From Phalacrocorax aristotelis (taxonomy: Eukaryota > Chordata > Aves > Suliformes > Phalacrocoracidae), in contig NC_134279.1 of assembly GCF_949628215.1 (NCBI RefSeq), positions 15,545,541 through 15,609,540 on the forward strand: DNA of 64,000 nucleotides. Direction: 5' to 3'. Shown here in pieces: positions 36,901 to 48,722 of the stretch. The first letter of the stretch is position 1. Every line of letters starts with the position of its first letter. Made by a program: the position numbers and the translations under genes. The notes under the pieces were generated by a model that was not told the origin of the DNA, did no database searches, and worked only from the letters and a program-made list of their open reading frames with translations.

Positions 36901-39900
36901 AAGTGCAAGGTCCTGCACCTGGGGAGAAACAACCCCATGTATCAGTACAGGCTGGGGGCTGAACTACTGGAAAGCAGCTCTGCTGAGAAGGACCTGGGAG
37001 TGCTGGTGGACAACAAGCTGACCAATAGCCAGCAATGTGCCCTTGTGGCCAAGGAGGCCAATAGTATCCTGGGATGCATTAAAAGGAGTGCGGCCAGCAG
37101 GTTGAGAGAGGTTATCCTCTCCTTCTACTCTGCCCTAGTGAGACCACATTTGGAGTATTGTGTCCAGTTTTGGGCCCCCCAGTTTGAGAAGGATGTGGAA
37201 CTGCTTGAGCAAGTCCAGCAGAGAGCTACCAAGATGATCAGGGGAATAGAGCATCTCCCTTATGAGGATTGGGTTTGTTTTGCCTGGAGAAGAGAAGACT
37301 GAGGGGGGATTTCATAAATACCTATAAATATCTAAAGGGTGGGTGTCAGGATGATGGGACTAGGGTCTTTTCAGTGGTGCCCAATGACAGGCCAAGGGGC
37401 AATGGGCTCCACCGGAATATGAGAAAAAAAACTTCTTTCCTGTGAGGGTGCCAGAGCAGTGGCACAGGCCGCCCAGGGAGGTTGTCAAGTCTCCTTCCCT
37501 GGAGACATTTAAAACCCACCTGGATGCATTTCTGTGCCCCCTGCTCTGAGTGTCCCTGCTAAAGCAGAGGGGTTGAACAAGATGATCTCCAGAAGTCCTT
37601 CCCAACTCCTACCATTCTGTGAATTATGGGTGGATCTTAGAGAGTGTGCAAGACTAGGATAACGGCTGTCCTGCTAAGGCTTACATATGTATAGTAGTAG
37701 TCTGTAGGAAGGTATTGGTTACAGTGTAATAGTTGCAATCATGGCTGGAGTTAAACATTAGACACAGATATCAAGCAAAATTAAGACTTAACATTCCCTA
37801 GTGGATTTTTCTCCCTAAACTACAGATTAAACGAGCAACCATCAAAAGGTAAATATGGCTCTTGATTAATTTAATAGTGGTTTTATTGCAAGACTACAGT
37901 GACATGGTTACATATAACTAGTTTATAGGAAAGTCTTATTTAAGATAAACCAGACTCTGGTGATGGCATGGCTAACACCAAGGTTAGTGAGGATTTGGAG
38001 TACTAGCAACTCAAGAGATGTGTTTCATGCTATTGTTTTCCCCAAACAGGGTCAATATTATAGACACAAAAGATCTTAGGTTTTTATGCAATACAGAAAA
38101 GCATTTCTTGTCTGTGCCTGAAAATAAAATAGCATATCTTAACTTTTCATCAAATTGTTACCCCACTTTCTCCATTTCCTATGTGTATAAACTTACTTAA
38201 AGTTTAGTAAGCAGGATAGGCCCCAATGCACGTTTGCTAGTAAATTCTCACCTGCCTCAAATATATCATCCAATCTGGGCTGCAGTTAGAAGTCATATCA
38301 TATGGAGTTGCCAGATATAGAAGATGAAGATTGCTCTCAAGAATCAGCCCTTCCAAACCTTTCTTCAATTCTCTGTAAAGAAGATTGCAGTATGCCAAGT
38401 CTATAGACCCTATAATAAGCACACAATGTATTGCAATTTTACACAGGCAGAGTTAAGTGTAATAGATTTTAACATAGAGTCAATATTTCCTTTTTCCTTC
38501 CACAAAAGCTTTTTGTGCCATCTGAATTGAAGAGAATTAACTGTAACCTGAATAATTGCTCTAACCCAAAATGAGCAGTGAAATGGAACTGTGGAAAGGC
38601 AGTCACCTATTTCCATGTATGTCTGTTCTGTGGCTGGTTTTGAGTGTTTGTGAATCGCCTTGGCTTTCATGAAATCCTGGAATAGGCTTGTAGATTGAAG
38701 GAATCTTCAGAGATTCACCCTATTCCAATTGCGTTCCATATGCTGTATCTTTACACTATTTCAGGAAAACAGAACTTCCTGATATACTTTCTTCTTTATT
38801 TCAATTTGTCTACGACATATGCCTCCCTTCCCTGTTAAGCTTCCCTCTAGGTCAAGATATGCCCCTGTTCACAATACCTGTTCATAACAATGAACTATAA
38901 AAGAGGTTGTGAGCTATTCTGATTACAATCACGAATCAAATCTTCAAACCATTTTTTGGGGGGTACGGTTCTGATTTTACTCCCATTGTGGCCAATGTTA
39001 TTCATTCCCATCACGTTCAGTCCATGCACTACTTGTTCATTCCCATTTTCAGTCCAGCATATCATTTAGTAAGTAAACTGCCTCTCTACAACTTACTTTT
39101 ATTGCAGTTTCAGGCTGAAGATGGGAAAACATATTGAATTAAGATATGGCTGAGATGAAATGGTTTGTTGAAATCAAGATTATAGTAAGAACAAAAAAGT
39201 TTTACCTTTATATGTAGCTTTACCCAATGGTGTGATCGTTAGTGTACATTTGGAATTGCAGTCCTTCTCAGATACTCTTCCTTTTAGGAGTCCTTTTTCT
39301 GCTAGGTTTTCTAACCCATCTTTAACTATCTCCGAAAGGCTCTTCCCTTTAGACAGCAGCTGCTGTTGAACACCCAGCAATGTACTGCACATAAAATTGT
39401 CGACTTCCTCATGGGTAACTGCTATCTGCATCAGTTTTGCAAGTGATTAGCATGTTTAAAGGTGTAATTTCACATAATGCATTTCATAATCTACATGAAA
39501 AATTTACTGAATAGAGAAGCAGTTTGATATCCTGTTAATGTGTTTCTACAGAAATATATGACAACAAATAGAATGATAAACAGTCTATGAGGGATCTGAT
39601 GGGACTGACCTCCATCTTTTGTATGATTCTAGCTGCTGCATCATGTTGATTTGTTTCCACTGTTTCTATTTGTATTTTGAATCAAGTATCAGAAATTGAA
39701 ATATTAATACTGTAATGAACCATAAGGTAGATATAATTTTGACTTACACACTAAAGGGAATTGTCACGTTATATGATTACTTGATAACTGAGTTAAATAA
39801 AAAGACCAATCAAATCTTTGTTCTTATTTGATTAGAAGCTGTTCTGAACTTGTCAGCCAATCTGTTTAAAAAGTCTGTTTTTTTCTGTAGAATCAACAGA

Positions 39901-42900
39901 TAAGATTTTCTTTGCATTCCGAAGCACTTAGGCTACTCACAGAGAAGAGATAACTGATACCTTCAGTCCAACCAAAGATAACAACAGGCTCTGCATTCCC
40001 TTGTTCAACTCCAGCAGAAGATTGCTGTAACAGTTGTCCAAGGGACTGTTAACTAAATCCTGAACCTAAAAAGAGCAAGAAATATATTAGTTCAGGGAAA
40101 ATATTTACGCATTAGTTTTACACTTTTAAAAATACTAATACGTATGATTCATCTTCTAAAGAAAATAAGTGTAGACATCCAAAGTTTACAGTTCATGTCT
40201 GAAAACAAACCACATAAACGTAGCTCATAGGTATTATTATTTAAGTCAAATACTCGCAACATTAAGAAGTGAAAAAAAATTAAGCTAGGCAGCTCAGCTC
40301 CTCCTATTTATCCCACCAGCTTAAATCCAACAATTCAAATTACCAACAGCTTTGTAAAAATTACCAAATGTTTGTCTTTTTCTTGCACTATGAGAATACT
40401 TTCTCCAGCACTGTCAATACCAGCTCGACCAGCTCTGCCAATCATTTGTTTATACTGGTTCTTCTTCAGGAAGTCATTAGCAACATAAGGAGCTCTGAGA
40501 ATAACTCTGTAAAGAAGTCTTCAGTAAGTTATGCTTTATATTAAAATTACTAAAGCAGCAATAATATTTTACAAATGCATTCTTTATATATGCCCCTGCT
40601 TAGTAACTAATGAAAATCAAATGCACCTAAACAGCTGTGTAAATCAGCCAGGAAAACTTTTAACGATTTAAGGTTTATTGAATGATAAGCCACATTTAGT
40701 ATCTTTTGCAGAACCTTTGGAACTAGTCCTTACATCTACTCAAAGCCCTGAGTTTAAGAGTGAAAATCACTGAGATATAAAATAAACCCTACTAAAAAAC
40801 ATAAGCAACACTGACCATACATCAGTTATGCTAGAAAGACAACACTTGTCTATACGAACTTTTCTCCCCTCAGATGCATTATTCCAACACATATGCACAC
40901 AAAACTGGATTCTTAGCAAACAGTCTTTGGTCATACATAGTATGGCAGCCATATCATCAGCACTTGTATAAGAAAAGGTTAACACATTTTTGTGTTAAAA
41001 CATATTCAAACTGTCTCCTTAGAAGAGATTTTTTTTTTTTGTTACAATTTAAATGCTGTTCTTAGGACAATATCTAAAGAAACCACCATGAATTCCTTAC
41101 TCTTCTGGATAACATTACTAAAATATCAAAGCATTTCCTCAATTTATTAGAATTTCCTTAAGCCATTTAGATAAGTGCTCCCCAGCTATGCATTCTGAGG
41201 CACTTGCTACTGATTCACATTTCCTATGTAAAAACTTTGCAGTCTTCTGTCCTGAGTTGAACACAGAAGTCCTTATGCTTCCAATTTGCCAGTAAAAGCA
41301 GAAACATCTTACCAACTTAGAAAGAAAAAAAATCAATCCAACAATGAAATAAGTTTCAGTTACTAACCTTCTAGCTGGCAGGTTTACTCCAGCAGCCAAA
41401 GTAGCTGTGCAAGCAAGTAGACACAGGACACCTGTAGAATATGCTTCCTCTATACTTTTTCTTTCATCGTTTGTAAGACCACTATGGTGATAGGCAACAC
41501 CAAAAGGGATTGTTTGCTTCAGAACAGGACAGACACTTCCATTTCCAATATTCTTTAGGTTCTTCATGAGATCTTGTTTCTCTTTCTCCTTGTGAGCTCT
41601 AAATTCTCTTGGAGGAGGAAAAGCACTTCTTTAGACTTTGATCAACCACTAACCGCTTAAAAAAAACTTTGAGAAACATTCACTGTCCATTTCTGTTCAT
41701 TCAACATCTAGGTTGGAGAAATAACAACTTTAAAATAGCAATATACAGGAGACTGATTAAGTTGCAATAGAACTCTTGTTTGTAAGCACAGGTACACAAG
41801 GCATCAAATACTGACTGGGTGTGGGTATCAAGTGCACTGAAGAAAGGAAATAGGGCTAGTATCAGCTCGTAGTGAAGATTATAGGTACATCAAAAGTGGT
41901 TTTAATTTTGATAGCAAGGGAGGGCTTTTGTTAATTTTAATACAATTTCTTCCTACATAAAGTTTAACTTGCTAGACCATTATGAGTTGATCAAATCACA
42001 TTTAAATGAAAACAAACGTAAGTCTTTCTTTCTTTTCTTTATTAATGAAGCCTGGTTTAGATTTTATACCTTACATTCACAAAGTAGGTATGGAACATAC
42101 CAGGAGATACTCAATTGACTAGTAACATACATGACCAAATACTGGCCTAAAAAGAAAATGTTTCCTAAGCTTGCAGAGACGAGTGCCAAAGGGACAAAAA
42201 GTTAGATTAATTCAGTATGCTTTTCCTTTTTATTTTTTTTAAATTATTTTCCTCTAAAAACATTTTTTCAATTAGTTTGTTTAAAAAATAAGATTTTTTT
42301 TTAAAACATTTCTTTTATGACCCTTGAGCAGTTTATTATCATTTACGCAGTTATCAACCTCACATGATTCCATATTCAAAGCGTTTTCTTCTGACCACGA
42401 GGGAAAGTTACCTGCAAACTAGTGAAGATAAATCCTAACTTCTGACCAATTAGTCCATTCATAATTAAAAAATCATGACAGAAACTTACTTCTTGAGGTA
42501 CTTGCACACCATTGAAGCCACATTTTCACAGTTCTTTTTAGTGGGACAAAAGATTAGGCAGGAATATTTAGGAATAACTTCAGTAACCAGTGCAATGATG
42601 TGGTCAGGGTCTGCTTTCTCCAGATTACTAGAATACTGTCATAAACACAGATTGACAAACATTTAAATTTAGAAATTAAGTAATAAACTAAATATTCAAT
42701 ACTTGTTCTTAACCTTTGCTAGAATACTGCCATTTGCTTTAACGTGACTTAACTGCAAGAAGTTGTAGGATAAGCTTTTCTCCCAATCGTCACTTGAAAG
42801 AGTTTATTAACACATCTTGCTTGAACTGAGGGATACATGGATATAAGAGTCAAACACTGTCCTTTTTCCCCTTAATACTGCAGTTTCTTTTAGCAACACC

Positions 42901-45900
42901 ATAGTGATGTTACTTGTGCTACTGGCAGTCCACCACAACACACATTTTTCTTTTTAAAGGTTGAAATGAATCCCTACAAAGCAGTAACACGCCAACAAAA
43001 CCCAAAAAAAGGTGTCTTCTTTCAGTATTGTCTGAGAGTGATCAACTGTTGAGAAAATCTACCCAAAACCATAAAGCACTGGGTATCTGGAATACTCAAA
43101 CCCATTGCTCTTCACACATCAAAATACTGAAGAAGTCTCTACCTTAAAGAGTGGTAAAGAAGTGAGAATAAAGTTAAGCAGTCAATATTTTAAAGGCCTT
43201 TTTCCTCCCCAAAGTCTACCATTTTCTTTCTCATAGATATTACAAATGAACAATCATGTTTAAGTAATTTCTTTGGTAAAAGCTCTGTAAACAAATCAGT
43301 GTAAAATAATACATTTTGTAACTATAGTTCAAAGAAACTATAAGCACTTGTATTTTACCTTGAAATTAAGGAGACGTGAAAAAGTAAAGCCTTTTTCTGT
43401 TTTGCTGTCAACTGTGTAAATGGTGTCTCGTATCTTTATGTATTCCTTTAATTCTACCTAGGGAGATACAAGCCATAAACACAAACTTTAGTTAAATAAC
43501 CAAGTTTTCACTAAAGATTAAGCTATTACTGACATACAGCTAATGTTTTTTTCTAAGCATCACATTTCATATACATACATGCTTGCATGCACAGAAGCAC
43601 ACGCTCCACCTCAAGAATTTTTTGAAAGTTAAATGTTTTAATTATCTCCCTTGAGAAAGCATCTAATTATAACAAATAAGACAGATGTTGTATCCCATGA
43701 ACTATTCCTGAACCATTGTCACGACAGCATTCAAGCACCCGTAGTATAGATTCTAGTTTTATCAAATGAACTGTAATGATTTATCACAGTAGCTGTAATT
43801 TAGAAATTGATTTAGTTAAAATAACGCAAATAGCTTAACACAACAAATCAAAGGTACTTGCTGTTGTGCGCTTACAAGTACTTAATGCTATTTATAATAT
43901 TGGTACAATTGCAAGTAATTAGCAGGCATTATATTACATGAGACCATGAAATTAAGCACAAAAGCTGTGATATGATCCCAAACAGATTAGCTGTAATTTT
44001 AAAGCCAAATATCTTTAACTAGTTTATGGTATCTTGTATACCGACCGGTCTAAAATTATTAGTGTAGTAGTCCGCTTGCAGGAACTTCTGCAGGTCTCGC
44101 ACATTATTTAAAGTTGCACTCATTCCAATTATTTGCGTGTTTTCTGTGAAACAGAAGTTGACATGAGTTTATTATTGCCGTGTTCACAATTTTTAACACT
44201 TCTGCTCAGTATTTAATTCATAAGCCTGCTGCTTCATTGTTAGTCTTTTTAAATGCCAAAGTAGCAGGTTTGAAGGGGCATATAGCTAAGAAATATTACC
44301 TGAGATGTAAACACAAAAAAGGAATCCTTCTTTATAGAAGCATTTAAGTGGAATGGCTAAAGGGCTCCTATGAAGAAATGGAAGGCATTCGACAATACTC
44401 AGGATTTCTCAGAGAAGTATCAAAAAAGGTTCAAAACCACCCAGGCCATCATTACAGAGTCAACTGACTAATACTTAAATGAGTAAACACTGTTACTGCA
44501 TGGAGTCATGCCATGTTTTTCAAAAGCGGCCAGAACACCACAAATCCAGAAAGCAAAAGTATGACCTCTCCCTAGACATGCGACCATCGCAATATTTTAA
44601 TAACATTAACTGCAGCCATGACTTACTACTAGTGTAAAGAATTTTCGCAAGCGTAATTTCCAGCGTTGCTCCACGACTTCCCTCACCAAGCATATGCAAC
44701 TGTGCACAGAAGGGAAGAAGAAAAATGCAAGAATATTACTGAGTTGAGAGTATTTCTGAAAAAACCCTAACTATGTAGTTCTAAACAAGTATTACAGGAA
44801 TGTCTTTGTTGGATTTCCTCATGCTATCCCTCTGGCAAATTTTGACTGCTAAGCTCCTTCCAGAAGTATATCCTCACTGAAAAATATTTGAGAGTCTCAG
44901 AAAAACAGACCCAAGAGCAAATGTAGACAACAAGATTTACCTTCCATTTGGCTAGATCAAACTGACACAAACAGTTAATTCCTAACAGTAAACAGCGTGG
45001 AGATCTTCATATTCACCAGCCTAAAATAATTTTAAACAGTGTTTTAAGCAAAACTTACAGTGGAATTTAATGTAACAGATTTTCTAGCAGCCAGCTACTG
45101 CCAAAAAAAGTAGAAGTTAATTCTTAAGCTGCTTTCTGTTTAGAAGCTACTGTGTTAAAATTAGGTCAGTCAGCCTGAAGCATTACATGAATTAAATATC
45201 CCTGTTGGATGTTATACATGTGATTCAGCCCCACAATCAACCCTTAGTAGCCCAGCTCAGCTACATCGCTAAAAAGCAGAATAAGGGGCAATTCTCACAG
45301 TCAAATGTTACTTGCTATTTTTCTTTCTTTAATGTTATATTTAGTCATTATTAATACCAGGCACAAAGTCTTATGAGTTCACACTTAGGAGTTCAGTGCT
45401 GGGATTCATAAAATACAATCCATGTGATTAAAATTATTAATGTTTTTTTCTAATCCATTGGAAATGTCTAATCGACTAAGGAATCCACCATCAACCACTA
45501 ACACAGTAGATCTCTCAATATAGAATCTATTGTCCTGATACAGCAACAAATGCTTCAGTTAAAGGAAAATAACTTTCACTATTACAGAATTATGTACCAA
45601 TGTAGAAAAAACAGTTAAGTGGTAATAATTTCATGATAAACAGTCAAAGCAAAACCAAGTAATCAAAAAGCTGCTCTTTGCTAATAATTGCATATTATAA
45701 ATATTAAAAATTGCATATTATAAGTCTGAGTAAATCTTGTAGCATACCTCATCTACTACAACCAGACCAAGGTCATCAATTCTTTCTGTCTCAATTAAGG
45801 AATTCACCAGAGCATGTCCTTTTTCTATAGTAGCAATATAAAGAGACTTTTTAATTCTCCTCTTAATTGGTGGAAATCTTCCTTTACTTCCTGCGTATTC

Positions 45901-48311
45901 TTCAACCAGGAAACCCAATTCTATGCCAAAACTTGATAAACCCCTAACCTGAAAAAAAAAATAAATCAATCAGAGAACAAACTCATGCTTTCAGAGCTGC
46001 CTCAGGAATTCAACATGCACATAAACCAACCAATCAACTGTTTGAATTAGTTAAAATATATGAGCTATGACTACCTTTTCCAATTGCAAAGCTGAAGTAT
46101 TCACAAATATTATCAAACTTGGCTTACATCTATTCTCTAAAAGTAATGCTTCCTTTATATAAAAAAAAGAGAGTAGTTTTTCTTTCAAGACCATTTCTCT
46201 AGCAAGTTAGGCAGTTCAGCTCTAAGACTGCAGAACTATACATAGCATTGCAAAAAGCTACTGTTTCAAAATTCAGCACACTTTATAACTCAGCATCTTC
46301 ACCTCATAATTTAAGTCTGTTTTATTATGAAATTACTGACCCTCAGGGCAGCATTTAGGAGAGGTCACTCACTTCCCACCATATATTTATGAAAATCATG
46401 GAGTTTGCTAAAATTAGCGTTAAAACCAACCAAGTAACAAGGCATATCAGAAAAGATAAGCAGTGTCAGAAACACTGTATCCAGACCTTTTCTTGGACAA
46501 TGGCAACATATGGCAGGATCATCAGAACATCTTTTTGCCTGCAGAGTAATTCTTGAAGAATTATTATTTCAGCTACAAGTGTTTTTCCACCACTGGTTGG
46601 CAATGAGTATATTAAATTCTTTCTTCGTTGTAGAGATTCCAACATTAAGCAATCATGCTGCCATTCTGCAAAATTAAAAAAGAATTATTAGCAAGCCCCA
46701 AGGGCATGTTAATGAATATCAGAACGCTTATGTTTCATATAGACTACTTTAATCCTAGTGTTTGAGTGCTTTTCTTCAATAAACCGCTAAAAGCTTTCAG
46801 TGGTTGAGCCTTCCAAAGTATTCTGTAAGCCGTATCAACTTTCCCACTCATCCAAAACACTAAAATAACCACTTAATAAAACAAAACAACCACTTTTCCA
46901 ACATGCTTTATATTAAATATTACCTTAAATATTTTTACAGTGTAATGGGTAAAACAGGCAACAATTCACCAGCATTTTTTTTTCAACAAAGCATTAGTTA
47001 CATTACCATAAAGAGTTTCGATCCCTCGAAATTGTCTGAACAGATCTTTAACTTTGCTGGGTAATCCATAAAAAGGGCCTATATCAAAAGAAGATGATTC
47101 AATAGTTTTCTTAGCAACACAAATCTCTTCAGATAAAACAGCTTCTTTAAGCTGCTTGGTCTTAGAGACCTGCAGAGTCTGGGCTTTGGCATTTCCAGTC
47201 ATAGCACTTTTCAGATGGTCTTTAAGACTCTCAGTTTTAAATAAATCACACTTAGAGCCTGAGGAAAAGTCAGTAGGTCTGTTCCTGTCTTCAGTATCAG
47301 GACAAAAAGATGAAAGACTCCTGATTTTGTCCGAGGAAGAATTCACACATTTATTCCTTCTTTCTGAGTCTGGAGATATTCTAGAACCAGAAGAAAGCTC
47401 ATCCATTTTCTCAAAATACAAAAGCTGTGATGATGGCAAGTCATCTAAAATAGATTCAGTCAGTTCTTGACTGTTATCCACCGGCTCATTTTCATTCATT
47501 TGCAAAGCATCCTCTTTGTCAGCTTTAAGGACAGCCATATTTTCTGAAGTAGAAAAATTATCTTGCTTTTTCTGGTGAATTCCTGACTGAAGATTCCCAG
47601 GTATGATTTCTCCAGCTGCTTTAATATCCATATTTTTATCCTGCAGGTATTTGTGCTCTATATCATCAACTTGAGCTAGCAAAGAGTCACTTCCATAAAA
47701 GCTGTCATAGTCACCAAACAGATCATCTTCGCTATCATTACTACACTATAAAACATAACAACGAGCATTAATATTCCAAAGTAACACTACAGAAGGCAGC
47801 ATAACTTGTACAGCACACACATGAGATGCAAACCATTTGTCTTCCCCAACTTAACTAGAAAGTTAAGTGTTCTTCTGATGTTATGAGGAAAGCCTAGCTT
47901 GACTTCTAAAGGAATGCATGCTTTAACTCAGTAAAACTTAACCCACAAGTAAACACGATGCCTGCTTAGCTACTTGGTAGTGAAGGATTTGTTTAAAGTT
48001 AAAGCCAAAACACCTCGCCTCTCAAAGGGCTCATACAAGGCCCTCCCTGACGTCCCAACGTCCCGCAGGCTCCGTCCGGGCCAAGCCGCCCTCCCAGGCG
48101 GAGCCCCCGCCTCCATACCCAGCCCCGGCAGCCTGCGCACCTCCCGCCGCCCCCATACCGGGGTCTCCACCGGCTGCCCCTCGCCACCGGAACTCGCTCT
48201 CTTGCGAGCCACCGGCGAGCACGCGGGGCCGGGCTGCAGCGGGGCCCGGCTCCGCTTGCGGACAGAGCCGGGACGGCTCTTCCTCCGCACCGCGAGGCTG
48301 GGCTCGGCCAT
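30948..48311 (-). CDS. HELQ: helicase POLQ-like (HELQ), superfamily 2 DNA helicase
   Basis: A 3'-5' ATP-dependent DNA helicase that supports replication-fork and double-strand-break repair with RAD51 paralogues and RPA. Eighteen coding exons: 48311-48159, 47745-47007, 46665-46487, 45948-45748, 44699-44627, 44143-44046, 43457-43359, 42635-42490, 41607-41368, 40506-40365, 40065-39961, 39425-39206, 38409-38252, 36343-36245, 35971-35798, 35136-35023, 32842-32708 and 31034-30948. They join to 3162 nt, 1053 aa (human 1101). The N-terminal 290 residues are acidic, Ser-rich and poorly conserved. The helicase core has Walker A PTSGGKT (K325), DELH (423-426), GMSAT (455-459), YHHSGLT and motif [12 protein letters not shown] (663-672). 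The C-terminal winged-helix and helix-hairpin-helix-type region ends PADIPGTY. The start is the ATG at 48311, not the in-frame GTG one codon upstream. The exon 3 donor is unusual (GTCTGG), and intron 6 can be placed two ways. The gene looks intact. Confidence 0.96.
31045..31066. repeat. 22-base A/T run beside the last HELQ acceptor
   Basis: On the transcript strand this is a T22 run ending 10 bases before HELQ exon 18, so it serves as that exon's polypyrimidine tract. Such homopolymers vary in length between individuals. Confidence 0.85.
35219..35325 (-). mobile_element. CR1 LINE, 3' end fragment
   Basis: Starts ATCACAGAATCACAGG and continues GGAAGGGACCTCAGGGATCATCTAGTC, the reverse complement of the avian CR1 3' end with its ATTCTGTG-type tail. 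Only about 100 bases of the 3' UTR remain; the inner boundary is approximate. It lies in HELQ intron 15 in the same orientation as HELQ. Confidence 0.8.
36600..37622 (+). mobile_element. CR1 LINE, 5'-truncated, reverse transcriptase part
   Basis: About 1.02 kb of CR1 in HELQ intron 13, antisense to HELQ. The frame from 36589 to 37302 encodes the C-terminal part of the CR1 reverse transcriptase without a stop: [27 protein letters not shown], the catalytic FADDTK, a VLHLGRNNP-type thumb region and [15 protein letters not shown]. Past 37302 the reading continues in other frames ([11 protein letters not shown]-like CR1 C-terminus), so it has at least one frameshift. It ends with the 3' UTR and CATTCTGTGAA at about 37620. 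The N-terminal endonuclease and first ORF are missing, which is the usual CR1 5' truncation. It cannot move by itself. Confidence 0.92.
38668..38740 (-). mobile_element. possible very old CR1 3' end
   Basis: Sequence of the form TCATGAAATCCTGGAATAGG ... TTGAAGGAATCTTCAGAGAT ... CCTATTCCAA resembles the reverse complement of the CR1 3' end, but is much more diverged than the other copies. It lies in HELQ intron 12. It could be chance similarity. Confidence 0.35.
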
Positions 48312-48722
48312 CACGGCCGCCCTGGGGAGCTAGGGGTGGGGTGGTGGTATCAGCCTCCACTCCGAGACCGGGACTGCAAGGAAGCGGCACAGAGACGGTC
48401 ACAGCAGGGCCCGGGGCGGGGCGGCCAGGCCGCCGGAGGGAGGCGGGACTGCCATGAGGCGCGGGGAGGAGAGGGGGACCGCTGGCAGCTTCCTACACCC
48501 CAGGCCGCCACCAACATCACTTCCGCCAACAAGCCACTAACATAGAGGAAACGTAACCAGGCAGTAGCCAATCGCCTGCCTGAAGTAGGGCAAGTCGCGA
48601 CCCCATTGGCCAGCAAGTCGCCCTGTGCCAGCGGTAGGGCCGCGGGGCCCGCGGCAGTTAGAAGGTAGTGACGCGCAGAGGGAAGTGGCGTGGTTCGTGG
48701 GCGGCGCGGGGCGGAGGGCGGC
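48312..48722. promoter_or_regulatory. bidirectional HELQ / MRPS18C promoter
   Basis: The two start codons lie head to head with 411 bases between them, inside a CpG island that spans roughly 48030-49110. There is no TATA box. A CCAAT box on the plus strand (48568-48572) and an inverted one, ATTGG (48605-48609), lie 37 bases apart and face opposite ways. This arrangement is typical of NF-Y-driven bidirectional promoters. The head-to-head pairing of these two genes is conserved in mammals. Confidence 0.75.

Noticed and set aside
36574-36938. minus-strand frames of 100-114 codons in HELQ intron 13
   Set aside because: They are the antisense of the CR1 reverse transcriptase.
47156-47470. 104-codon plus-strand frame
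   Set aside because: Antisense shadow of HELQ exon 2.
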